Source of the DNA: Euryodendron excelsum
Lineage: Eukaryota > Streptophyta > Magnoliopsida > Ericales > Pentaphylacaceae
Direction: 5' to 3'
Assembly: GCA_033060915.1 (NCBI GenBank)
Contig: CM065397.1
Span: 32,307,501 to 32,371,500 of the forward strand
Length of the DNA stretch: 64,000 bases
The notes under the pieces were generated by a model, which saw only the letters and a program-made list of their open reading frames with translations, did no database searches and was not told where the DNA came from. Every line of letters begins with the position of its first letter. The first letter of the stretch is position 1. Positions 23,236 to 36,800 of this stretch are shown in pieces. The position numbers and the translations under genes were made by a program.

Positions 23236-25370
23236 TGTTACGCCCCTCCTAATCAAGCGTCATTAATGTTGTCTTAGGATGAATGTGATCGTATAGGTTC
23301 TCAACCTGTAAGCGAAACTTCAAAACAATTCCAAAAATAGAAATCTTATAGGAATAACCAACATCATCATATATAAATAAAATAATCTCATAATCCTTTA
23401 ATATACATGAATAGAACTACTAAATCAAATTCATCATAATTACAAAATCGAAACATAAACATATTCTAAAACTCTTATCCAATATACAACAAACATAAGA
23501 CCAACAAAACTAAAAGAGCTCACAAAGCTCTCCAACATGACATTAATAATAATAGTGATAGCAGTGGACTGAATCTCCCTATCCATCTCACTTGTAAAAT
23601 AACCTGTGTGGGTATGAGCTATATATCAACGTACTCACTAAGATAATCAAATTCATAAAGAACGAATATTAAATAAGCACCAAATAAATCAATAATAAAT
23701 AATTCACCATCGACAATGGTATAAACATGTGCTTGTCACCATCATTGAGAAATGACTCATTTAATGCATTGCCTCCTGTAATTTAATGTTGAATGTCACC
23801 ACATAGGCTCATTACCACTTAGGCACATCACCACATAGGCACTTCACCATTTAGGCATACTTTTTGATAATCTTGCCAAGATTGATAAAACAAGTTATCA
23901 AGACGACCATCGTGATCTAACCTCAACTGTACAATGCAAGTTATGTTCACCGTGTACAATGTATGTAATGCCACCTTATAAATCCAATACCAACAACAAT
24001 AAGACATTTAATTCAATATGAATAAGATTATCTTAAATCCCCACTTGTTACTGCTTTATAACTACAATCGAGTCACTCCTTAGGTTGAACCGGAGTGTCC
24101 TAAGCCGATTCCGAACCTATCACACACCATCACATCAAACTTGACGAAATAATTGTAATAATTCATAACCAATGCATGTTCATGGTTCATGCTCCTTAAA
24201 CATGTGATTTAGAATATCAATGATGCATTAGAACTCAATAAGCTGTTAAACCCTTCCCCAATACAATACAATATAATGTCAACTTTAAACTACAATATCT
24301 CTTAATCTACAAAGAGTTGGAGTACAAACTTTATATCAATAGCAAGATCTATGAATCTACTTTTCAATGCTTCAAACGGTGCCATTTCGAGTTTTCCAGA
24401 GTGAGATATGACCATTTTATCAAATTGTGTCAACTTCTCCAGTCACAGGTGTCAACCCCTCCAGCCACAAGTGTCGACTCCTAGGAACATAGAATAAAGG
24501 TTCATAGAAAAATGTTACATGTGTCGACTCCTCGAAAAAATGAGTCAACCCCCCACTTTTACTCGAAAATGTAACTTCTCAAAACATGTTTCCAAGCTTC
24601 CCAAACTACTCCAACACATCAATAAGTATTCTAAAGGTTCAGGATGAACTTCTAAGGTCTCATACAAGTTTTCAACACATCAAAACACAACAATATGCAA
24701 GATTTCAAGGCTTTCACTTGAAACCTCTAATCACCCTTCCCTCCTTGACCTCAATCTCACTTCTATGGCATGCAAGAGTATGCTAGCATATAATAATCAA
24801 TAAAAATACAACGAAGCAAGCATAAGCATGAAGTCCTCACCTCAACAATGAAAACACAAACTTCCCTTGCACTTCCTTCTTTTTCCTCTTCCTTTCTCTT
24901 CTTTTCTTTTTCTCTTTTCTCTCACTTTCTTTCTCACCAAACACTTTTATCTACACAAGCTCCTCTCTCCTTGGTTTTCAAGCCAACAATAGATACAAGG
25001 TGTATCTACAATGCCACATGCCACACACACTCACAATGCTAGCAAATGAGATGAAGCACACAAGTGATGCACACACCTAGGTGGCACCTCCTAGCACCTC
25101 CTTACTTTACTAATCCACCACTAATCTACATAATTAACATAATTAATCACATTTATGATAATTAATCATGATTAACATTAAGATAAATATGAAGATTAAT
25201 TATGCTAATTAATTAAGGATTAAACCCACTACTCATGCTCAAAAATATGATAATCCCCCATGAAATGTTCTTATTAAAACATGTTAATCAAGCTTCTTGA
25301 TTAAAGAAATTATGCACTTATAAGCATACTATTAAGCTAAACATAATGTTAAGCAAAGTAGGGTCTCACA
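23236..25370 (-). mobile_element. Solo LTR of the gag-only element family
   Basis: On the plus strand it starts TGTTACGCCCC and ends GGGTCTCACA, and it is flanked by CATAA at both ends (23231-23235 and 25371-25375), a perfect 5-bp target duplication. Its content is collinear with the 2.2-kb LTRs at 14370 and 18045: AACCTGTAAGCGAAAC near the start, the AGGCACATCACCACATAGG block and the TTTTCTCTTTTCTCTCAC tract. It is clearly diverged from both, so it is a separate insertion rather than a duplicate of either LTR. Confidence 0.85.
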
Positions 25371-25375
25371 CATAA

Positions 25376-26560
25376 TAGGATAATGAACCCACTTACAAAA
25401 ACTTCCCTTGAAAGGTAAACCAACATATATAAATATAATACATGAGAGATTATGCATTTGACCAGAAAATAGATGGAAAAAATTACCTACATGGATCTAC
25501 AACAATTGAGAACTTAATGAAAGCAAGGTAAACCTGTGAAACAATGCAAAAGTAAGGTAGACCTCTTAATATACTACCCATAATATGCGGAGTTCTATAA
25601 GGACATAGAGTGGGGGGAAAAACAATTAAGCAGACAGTATATTATGCCAAAATTATAAGCAACGTAGATGAGGAAAATATGCTAAACTATAACCTCGAAG
25701 ATGGATGAGAAGATTCAGAACTGAAATGAAGAAATACAACCAAAGTCACCACTACCTATAGCATATTTTTAGAAATATTTACCCAAAAAAATGACAAGTT
25801 GTTTGGTAATGGACATTAGAAACAACATGAAGACATGGAAAGCACAACTGTTGGGCTTAGCTAAAATATTCGAACTGAAAATAAATTTGGAAGATCATTA
25901 ATTGAACATAAGGTCGAGAACATGACAGAGATTTTGTTGACCTCCATCGTTTTAAAATACATCATGAGAGATTTTGAGTGACCCACAAAGGGGTTTGGGA
26001 TGAGGGGGTGGTAGCTGGTGGCATGAGATGGACTTCGAACCTCAAAACATAGAGGGTCAAACATATCATGGCTCTCGGTCGCAAGATCTGGGAGTTGGGG
26101 CACCAGATCTATACTTATGAAGGAGGATGAAAATTGATCGGTATGTAAACAAAAAAACCATCATCGTGAGTGTGAGAACCATACGTGATAGCCCAACGGA
26201 GAAGATTGAGTGGCAAAACTTAGAAGATTATGTGGAAGAAAATAGAATCAGAGATGGAGAAGAAAGAATGCCAAACCTGGAACCCTAGAGCCGTGGGTTA
26301 GAGCAACGTCGCATTTGATTTCTGACTGTTGAGTATAATTAGCCCAACAAAAATTGATGAAAATGTATTGTGGGTAGGGACCAAACATGTGATGCTCTCT
26401 CTCTCTCTCGCAAGTGTTTGATAAGCTTTCCGCCATAAACCAAAGAAAGTAAAACGATGAGTGTTCTCTTTTCCTGTTTAATTTTACACAAAAAGAAAAT
26501 AAAAAAGAAAGTAAAAGGAAGACTCATTCTCTTGTTTGAATTCAAATAGAAAAATAGAAG
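25376..26560. other. Upstream region of CYP57, no other gene seen
   Basis: AT-rich DNA with no supported reading frame. It contains a short CT tract at 26397-26410. The last few hundred bases before 26810 presumably include the CYP57 promoter and 5' leader. I see no unambiguous TATA box, which is not unusual for a housekeeping gene. Confidence 0.35.
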
Positions 26561-26809
26561 AGGTTATTTTTCTTCTCTCGTTTTTTTTTTCCTCTGCTTC
26601 TTTCATTTTTCTCGGGGGAAACAAAAAGGAAAATTATTTTTCCTTCTTCAAGTTCCCAAAGACCGAATAGCGGAACGGGAGAGGAGAGGAGAGGCTTTAG
26701 TTCGTTGAGGGCATAACACAAACAGTTAAACGTCGTACGAACTTAGCGAGGCAACAAACAATTGATGAGAGAGAGAGTGAAGGAGTGAAATTCGAGCAGT
26801 GCTCAATCA

Positions 26810-27034
26810 ATGTCGACGGTGTACGTGTCGGAGCCCCCGACGAAGGGGAAGGTGATAGTGATGACGACGTACGGACCGCTGGACATAGAGCTGTGGCCGA
26901 AAGAGGCACCAAAGGCCGTGAGAAACTTCGTGCAGCTGTGTCTCGAGGGTTACTACCACAACACGATCGTCCATCGCATCATCAAATCTTTCCTCGTTCA
27001 AGGCGGTGACCCCACCGGCACCGGCGAAGGTATC

Positions 27035-27074
<40 letters not shown>

Positions 27075-28871
27075 ATATATCCGAGCATATGTATATATAT
27101 ACATATGTGCCCTAATTGTCGAACACTTCTCTCACATTCCCTCAAGCAGCATATTCACTGTAATCACAGTCCAAATTTGCCTTTGGTCTCTCTCTCTCTC
27201 TCTATATATACATATATATTTGAATACACGTATATGTGCTTGCTCCTTTTTGTTGATTACTGAGATGACCTTCCCAAAATCATCAAATTGAATTGTGATT
27301 TGATTCTCTTAATTGTTTTAACTGGAATTAGCAGTACAACGTAGATGTATTCCATTCATATCTCTACCTTAGCAAACCTCTGACCCCTCTCGTAATCTCT
27401 ATATTGAACAGTGGCTTTACCTTTTCCCTCCTCTTTTTAGCTTCCCTTTTTATTGTTTTCCATTTTTTTTAATGGGGTTATTGTCTCCCACCCCTCCTCT
27501 ATACCAAATTGCCAATTTAGTTGAAAAACATTATTTTATTCTCTGAATGATCACGTTCAGTGCCAGTAGTCTTTTGATGGGTGAAACGTGTTTAATGTTG
27601 TTGATTTTTTTTTTTTTTTTTACATGAGTTAATTGGACTTGTAATCTGGTTTTATGAGTTTGTGATTAATTGCATTCAACCATTGCTGCACTTCATAGAA
27701 TTGCTGGCTTTTTCTGTTGCCCAAAAATTAGCAGGAAGGATTACTGACTCCATCATGTGTTTTCAATGTACAATTTTCCATTTATACTGTAACTGATCCA
27801 CAATTCTCATTATTGTGTTAATAGTTATATAAGTTTCAACGTGAGTTCTGAGATTTTAACTTCAACTATTGAGTCTTGTGGCTTATCCACTGCACACTCC
27901 CCATGTGCACCATAACTGACCTGTCATGTATTTTCCACTATACACACACAGGTTGAGTGCACTGTGAGAGAATTTTGGATCCTGTAATACTCCTCATTCA
28001 ATATCTAAATATTAGGGGGTAGTAATACTGAATTGGGATGGATTTGGATCTGTTTTTTGAACGATTATGTTGTTATGGCAATTGGGTCATTTTCACATCT
28101 ATGTACAATATAGAAAAGAGGCCATTATCGCTGTGGTAGCGACAAGTGACTCATTTTAAGTGGCTCTTAAGTTTTTGTTAATAATTTTACTCTCAAAAGA
28201 TAAATGGTCTTTTAAGTATTTGAGTAGTCTATTTGGCTAACTGAATTTATTTTTTTGAACTACAGATTGGTGTAGTTATTTACTTTATGTATTTTGTAGA
28301 ACAAAACTTATAGCACCATACATTGGATCCATTGAATTACAAATGGTCTATAAATAAGTGAGTTGTCTCGTAGGCTGACTGTATTTATTTTTCTGAATTT
28401 CAGTTCAGTGTATTTCTTTAGTTCATGTATTTTATAGAACAAAATTCACACCATTGTATATTGTATCCATTAAATTTATATGAAATGCATCTTCTCTATC
28501 TCATTAACTCATTTAACTTAACTCCATTGTTCATGTATTATTTAGATAAATGAACTATTGCTAATTATAATACTTCATTGAAAAAATGTTCTAAATACGA
28601 TAATTATGTCATCCTCCTTATCAAAATTGTCACTGCCAAAAATTCTGAAAGAATAGTATTTTCCAGAAAAGAAAAACCATCGGAATGCTTTATTTAATAC
28701 TATTGCTGTGTGGAAAAACATTCAAATAGGGACAAAAATTAAAAACAAATCCTGTGCATCGCACGGGTCTAAAACTAGTTATGTTTATAAAACAAACCGA
28801 GGTTCTAAAATTCAGAGTTTTCTTGAGATTTTATTCGTATAATAACGATGTGTACTTGTAATTTTTTTTTT

Positions 28872-28910
<39 letters not shown>

Positions 28911-30772
28911 GAGTGAATAGGATTAGTGCTAAATTTAGTTTTCTAGTATATGGCTTAGTACTGAAATCGAAAAAAAAAAAAAAAAAAGAAGGTATATGGC
29001 TTAGAACTGGGGCTATCCACTTCTTTTAAATTTTGGTAAGCACCTCTATTCATATTGTGGGATGGAAGTCTTGTTTTCCTTAGGCTGCTATGCACTATTG
29101 GCTTCTGTAGTCATGCCTGATACATTTGCATCCTCCATTCCTGAATGCCATTCACTTACAGCCATTGGTGCTTATCAATATATGCAGGTGGTGAAAGTAT
29201 ATATGGAAGTGTGTTTGCTGATGAGTTCCATTCACGTCTAAGATTTAATCACAGGGGTATTGTTGCATGTGCAAATGCTGGCTCACCACATTCAAATGGA
29301 AGTCAATTCTTTATAACCTTGGATCGTTGTGATTGGCTTGACCGGAAGCATACCATTTTTGGAAAGGTAAAAATCACTTGATATTTTGCTTCAATTATCC
29401 ATTGCTGTCTTTGAATGTTTATGGAGCACATTCCTGAGTTTACAGGTTACTGGGGATTCAATTTATAATCTTATAAGATTAGGTGAGGTTGAAACTGGCA
29501 AGAATGATCGGCCATTGGATCCTCTGCCAAAGATACTCTCAGTTGAGGTAGGTTTCTGGTTAAGTCTTAATATGAATTTTTTCTCTCTAATTGTGCTTGA
29601 AAATCCATTGACTACTAGATTAGACTATGGAAGACCTTTTTTGTATGATAGTTGTAACACTTGTATTGGAACATTGGTTGCCCATCATGGAGACCAAAAA
29701 GTATTTATGGCCTTGGTAATTACTGTCTTTTTGCTGAAGTTGTTGATATTTTTCTTATGGTTTCTTGTCTGAGTTGAGCTTCATGAATCTCTTCATTCAG
29801 CAATGCTATGGTTATCCTTGACGAAGTCACTTTCGTTACCCAGTTTTCTTTTGAAATCTCTGCTTTAGGTATTATGGAACCCTTTTGATGATATTGCCCC
29901 TAGAGTAGTAACCGCCAGGTCTTTGCCCTCTTCCACAGTTGATGCTGACAACAAATATTTGAAGAAGAAAGCTGTGAAGTAAGCTTCTTCCCATATCTTT
30001 GGGAATGGAAAACAGTTCTGCACATAGTTAAATGTGCTTTATGTCCTCACTCTCATGTGTAACTGCTTAAAAAATGCTTGATATACAGAAAGCTGAACTT
30101 GCTTTCATTTGGAGAAGAAGCTGAAGAAGAAGAGAAGGAACTGGCTGCTGTAAAGACAAAAATAAAGAGTAGTCATGATGTATTGAATGATCCTCGCCTC
30201 CTAAAGGAAGAAAATCCTAGTAAAGAATTGGTAAGAATCTGGAATTTTTATTATGCTTTATCATGATCTGATAAGCTACTGGATGTCAATCTGCAAATGA
30301 ATGACTCCCAATTCTGTTACAGCTTACCCACCGGAATGGTGAAGACAGGTGGCAAGGAAAGTTCTTTTGGAATAATTAGATCAATTACATCTGCAATGAC
30401 TTATTGCATATGCTTAAGAAAATTCCATTCCAGTCTAATTTTTCAGTTTATATGCACTTCTTTTATTGTTCAAGTCACCGTGTTGGTCTCAATGCTTAAA
30501 TTTGCATTGTGAGAATTCTTGTTTTTGGGGCTACTATAACTAAAAAAGAAATTACCCAGTGCTGGTCCCACTAATGCGCCTATCCGTTGGCATTATATGC
30601 ACAAGCACTCTCACACTTGACAGCTAGAGCTTTTTACTATTGCTGCAAAGCAGCATCTGGTGCTAGTATAACTGTGCCTTAAATATATGTAGTCACTTTA
30701 AAATTCAGAAATCGGATTGTTATTCCTATCAAATGCATGCACATGCACACACACAAAAAGAAAAGGAACACA

Positions 30773-30811
<39 letters not shown>

Positions 30812-33800
30812 AAAAAACCTCCAACGCGACCGCGCATGTGCATACCTAGCTTCTAAGAATCACAGGCACAAACATGGATATGCACACAATGCGGGTATGG
30901 AGATGGGAATTTTTCAAAAAATGAGGAAATTGTCACGATGGGGATACAACAAAAAAATATATTTTTATTTGCTATGTATATGAATGTTACATTTACAAAC
31001 CATTAAAATATATTGAAAATAAATAGCGTTAATCTAGGAAGCACGGAGACTCTGTTTAGGGTGTCGTATCCATTTCTGACACGTGTCGAACACACATACT
31101 CCTTAGACACTAGTATACGTGTCAGACACTCCAATTAGCGTTTTCTGAATTTTTATTTGTTTATTTTTCAATGGACACGCCTAGGACACTAGCAACACGC
31201 ATGGACACGTATTGAACACATCTAGAACACATATTGGACTCATTTTGAAAACTTGTGGATCTTACATTCATATACATTATACATAAAATTATATTTTTTT
31301 GCCGTATCTATGCTGTGTTCATGTCCTCACTTTTTAAAAATCGCCGTGTCCTATGTCCGTATCCGTGTCCGTATATGTGTCATGTATCCGTGCTCGTGTC
31401 CTGTATTCTTGCTTCTTAGGCGCTAATACAACATGAAAATACCATTGACCATTCAATCCATAGTTTGAGTATCATTTTACATAAAGCAAATGAAAACATG
31501 TTTTAAATTTAAAACATAACAATTCAAAAAGTTTGAATATGTGTACTTTTATTTATTTGATCTCAAGTTATTTTATTCAAACTGGCAATATGTTTCATAT
31601 TTGTATAAGTGATGGACGTATATCCCGAAGTGTCTAAAACGTGTTCAGTTCTAAAAAACTTTAAAAAAATAATAGGATACGTTTGGACGAGTGTCCAACA
31701 CGTGTCGGGGAGTGTCTAAGGAGTGTTGGTGTCCGACACAGTTATAGAACTGTCTTAAAAGTGTCCATGCTTCTTAGCCCAGCTTCTGAAACCAGGTTCT
31801 CGCAGATTGATCATGCTCTTGCTGTTCTTGCTTACATGCTATTTCTTGTGTTCTTACATCTTTGCACTTGTTTTACGGTATTTGTTCCTTTTAACTTTGC
31901 GTATGTTTGTTATATTTGTAACTAATGTTGGAAGTTTTGGCTTAAATACATATTGGAAATCATGGTGGAATAAATAGATTTACAAACATTATTCAAAAGC
32001 TTATACATCAGATACATGTTTATTTGATGTCTTTATCAATTAATTGGCATCATTATCTGTAGGAAGCCTATCTCAAGTTACCTTATAAATGCAGAACTCA
32101 TCCAAAGTCCAAACGAGTGATATGCAGTTAAGCATAAGAGAAGCTCTGAGCTCGAAGAGAGGAGAGTTGCAAAAGGAATCAGAAGCTGAATTTCCTGAGT
32201 CCCTTGATTATAGTGATGATGATGAGGCCAGCTTTGATTCACGAATGCGTCAACAGATACTTAGAAAGCGGAAGGAGATTGGAGATCTCCCAACTAAGCA
32301 AAAGTTTCATAATGGTAATTCAATTATCTTTAGTAGACTTCAACAAGTCAATCTCTAATATGCTGTTCAACATTGAATCTTCTTTTACTTCCATTTTCTT
32401 TTCTGAAAACAAGATGAAGTTTAAACAACACTTCTTTCTTGTATTAATGTGTCCACTGTTGGAAGTATCAGAGCATCATACCTCTTTCTCAAATATGGTT
32501 TCACTTTAACTTCCGAAAAAAGGGTGCATGGAAGTTGGCTGGTGAGGTGAAGGGGCAAGGGAAAGAGAAGCATATTTGTGACGCCCAAGACCAGAAAGAT
32601 CTCTTAAGTGGGGTGAAGTGAGGGGTTTTAGGTGAGGTAGTGTTATGAGTTGAGTCCCACATCGCCTGGTGAAGTTGAAGTGAAGTGCCATATATGTAGG
32701 CACTTGCATCTACTTGGTACAACGCGCTTTACAGCGGTGCGGGCCAAGGCCCAAAGCGGACAATATTGTACCATGTGAATTCTAGGTCATGACAATATTA
32801 GAATCATAGGGAAACAAAAATATTGACACTTTCTCCTCCCTCCTCCCTCCTCCTCCTCTTCCTCTTGTAGTTCATACAATTGTGCACACATTTCATGCAA
32901 GGAGTGTCAAATAGTCAGATGGTCTGAAGTACACTAAATAGCTATGTCATTGAATTACTATCGTTTTGAACTGCAAGCTTATTGTCTGGAGAGAAGAATA
33001 ACATGTTAGAATAATATGTTATACATAAAATTGAAACAGTTCCTACTGTTAATCTTCTTTCTTTAACGTTCTACTTAAACCTACTTGAATAGGGTGTTCT
33101 AGTATAGATGAAACAGATTCCATGCTGTTGCCCAGTGAAGATAATAGATAATGTTATTAATTTAGAAAATTCTTTATTTATTTATTTGGTTATATTTTTG
33201 GACAAGTAAGCCACACACCCACATTTTGATTGGGACTGAAACCTACATCTTTCCCCAAAGTGGGTGTCAGGAGATACAACCAATCTAACAGCTGTTGTCA
33301 TTGCAGTTTTTGTACATGTGAATTCCAAATTAGTTGCTTTCATTCCCTTAAAGCTATTAATGTCTTCAGTTAAATAAAGGATGGCGTAAATTAGGATTTG
33401 AGATGAAATGATTCCGGTTCTTGAGCTGATTACAGAACCACTTCCACCACCCACTCACCCATCCCCTTCTCCTCTCTCTGAGACACACACACGCACACTC
33501 TATTGAAACTTCCATCTCTGCCTTAGAACTGTCATACTAAGCTACAATTTATTTTTTTAATAAGTAAACTAGTACATTAAAGAGAGCCAAAGGAGCACAA
33601 CTTTTGTGCACAGTATGTATACAAACCGAACTATAATCCCTCTACAAAATTGAGCTCTCCTATAAATCAACAAAAGAGAGAGGATTAAATCAGCAAAAAA
33701 TAAAAAAAAAGAAAAAGTGGATTCATAAAGCCTCCTTGTAAGCCAGAAGTAAAACGTATGAAGTAATGAAGATTTTAGCCACATCCTCATAAGTTTGGTG

Positions 33801-36800
33801 ATTTTGCTTCCTTTTAATGAGAATATTGAGAGCAAAAGATGAACCTATTCTGTTCCACATCCATTAGCGGAAGAGAAAATCTCTTATATTTAATGGTTTT
33901 TTTCCTCAGTGCCACATCAATAGTGTAATTGTCAAATTGCTGCATTGAGTCCAGCAGAATGATAATCTAAGGTTCTATTTCTTTGTTACGTGAAGATCCA
34001 AATGCCATAAAGTCATCTCGAGGGTTGTATGTTGTGGTAAACTTGCTAAATTAAATACTAGAGTATTTGCTAGAGCATTTCTTTTCCCTTGATGATATCC
34101 TTTTCACTTGAAATTCATTTTTCTTGGCTTAGAGTACCATGTTGACTCTGATAGTGTTAGCGCATGTGTTAAAAATTATTCACCAGGCCATTTTCTCGCT
34201 TTCCACACTATGTATTTAGCTAATGAAACTGTTGTTTAATTGTGGGCCTTTATTTACTATAATACTTACTTTCCCTAATAATTTATGACAACTCCGAGAA
34301 AGTGGTTTGTGTCTTCTTTACCCATGCATATTTTAAGTAGGTTTACCCTTGTTCAATGCATCCATGCTGCTAAACAGCGGGAGTTGCAAACAATATGATG
34401 CAAAGGCAATCTATACTTGTTGAAAGGTACGCCAATTTGCAACATTGAAACCTTGAAATGTCATAATATTGAGCAGAAACTTCAAACTAATGCACTGAAT
34501 CACTGATGATGTTTTATTCAGTTTTCTTGATTTCATGTATCCTTCATAATTCATTCCTTTTTTGTTTTAAATATTATTTTCTTTTATTACCCTGGATGAG
34601 AGTTTCTAGTGGTCTAATATATTTATGTTTATTTTTTTTTCTTATGGCATGTACAGAGAGTTCCAGTCTGAAGGACCATGAAAGACTGCCACCAAGGTAT
34701 AGATCTCAATTTTAACCTCTAGTTGATCCTGTCTAATTTTAAGCCACCAAAGTAAAATAAAGGCTAGAAGTTTGTTTGATTCCTTGATATTTTCCATTTG
34801 TCATGGATCTATTTGTCTCCAAAGAGTTTTGTCGCCTTATCATTCTGATTTGGTGCCTGAGTACATGTTCAGAACCCTACCATATGCAGCATGCACACAC
34901 ACACAAAGAGGTGTTTTATAACTTTTATTATGGAAACCATGTACAAATGGTACATGTCATATCTGGTTGCACATAATCATGTTTTGTGGCATTGCTGTTA
35001 AAGGCACCTAGGCCCCAAAAAAGCCCTAGGCTCATCAAGACTTGAAGAAAGTGCTTCATTCTATGCCAGGCTATGACCCTTCAGTTAGGCCATATAAGGC
35101 CCTCAGGCATAAGCCTTTTAGCAGGCTCCGAGCTCAAGAAAGACATCCTTTTAGTAATCCAATCGTTGTTTTATATTTATCTTTTTTATTTTTCAATGTC
35201 TACTAATTGATATGCCTTATATCATATTCATGGTCTTATAGAGAGAGAATATTGTTTATTCATTTTTGGTTTTTATATTGCGGATTCATGATCTTATGGT
35301 TGAATGTATGAAATAGATATCTCTAATGCTTAATTTTCAGTGTTTAGAATTATACAATATATACCTAAATGTTACTAGCAACTTTTGTATTATTGTAAAT
35401 GTGCAATTGGTTTGATCTAGTGGATGTGTATGCCAATTGAAAAGACACATATATATCGATTTAAGTCTCGTAGTTGGTATGTGAAAGAAATTCACCTTTT
35501 TTACTGATGTTGCCTATTTCAAATTGCTTTCAATTTTATGGATATCCATATGCATCCCTAGTACACATGCATTTTGCTTCACTCAGGCTCGGTTTATGTT
35601 TTGCCTTACGCTTAGGCTCTAGGGGACCTTAGTGCCTTAGTGCACCTTGAGCCTTTAACTTCTTTTTTTATTTTTTTTCTTTTGCAGGTATTTGAAATAA
35701 ATAAATAAATATGTATGTTGTAAGTATTTGTAGATATATAGGTTGTGGTTTTTGTTTTCGTCTTTTGTACAAGGTTTCGCCCCCTCTAAGGTGTTCTTTC
35801 TGTATATGGTCTTAGTTATCAAAAAAAAAAAAAAAAAAGAGGAATGCAATTCATAATAAGTATGCGTGTAGTTCAACCAAATACTTTTGGTTTGAAATAC
35901 GAAGCATCGAACTTTTTTTTTCTAGTAATATATATATATATATAGTGAGTTATTTGTAATATATAGGGATGTCATTGATCAAAGTACTTTTAGCCTGAAA
36001 TATGAGGCATTAAACTTTTTATAGGGCAAATCAGTGTATAATTATAGTGTAAGCAACTTGTGATATATAAGCATAGGTTCATCCAAGTAATTTTGTTTCC
36101 ATCAACACTTTTCACAATTTATTTGTAAACCATATTGGTTGCCATGGAGGTCGTGACCTGGCGTGATGGCAATCCGCTTCAGTGTTGTGGCACGGGTTCG
36201 AGTCACGAGAATTAGCCTCTTCACAAAAAGAGTGGGGGTAAGGCTGCCAGTCTACTACTTTCCCAAGCATTGCTCTAAGCGGGAGCCTTGTGCGCTAGGT
36301 CCGACATTTTTTATATTGGGTGTCATGTTTCTCTTTAAGCCTATAAGTTATGTTCTATGGACTCTTCTAAATTTATGAAATACCCATGTTGGACACTTGA
36401 TACTCGTATAAGAATATGGAATATTTGTCTGATATAATTACTTGGACATGCATACGAAGTATGGATAAATAATTGAGTTTAAATAGAAATACACATAAGG
36501 CTTCCATTTCATGCATGAAGTGTTATATTTTAATTTGTAAACACTGTTTTACCTTTAAAGGAAGTATTTAAGAGATATAAAATTCAAGCCGTGTCCAAGT
36601 GTCCTTGAACTTGAAAATTAGTTGAATCCAACATTTATCACATACCCGCGCCTGACACTTGTATTCGAGTCTATATAACATAGCCTACAAGTATCAACAT
36701 GGTAACAAATAGTATGGCTTTGGGCAAAATTAATTTCTTTCTTTTGCAGTACTCCTAATTTAACTCACATCACTTTACTATAGTTTTTTTTTTTTTTTTT

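Noticed and set aside
26785..27009. Open frames overlapping CYP57 exon 1 in other frames
   Set aside because: They are shadows of the GC-rich coding exon.
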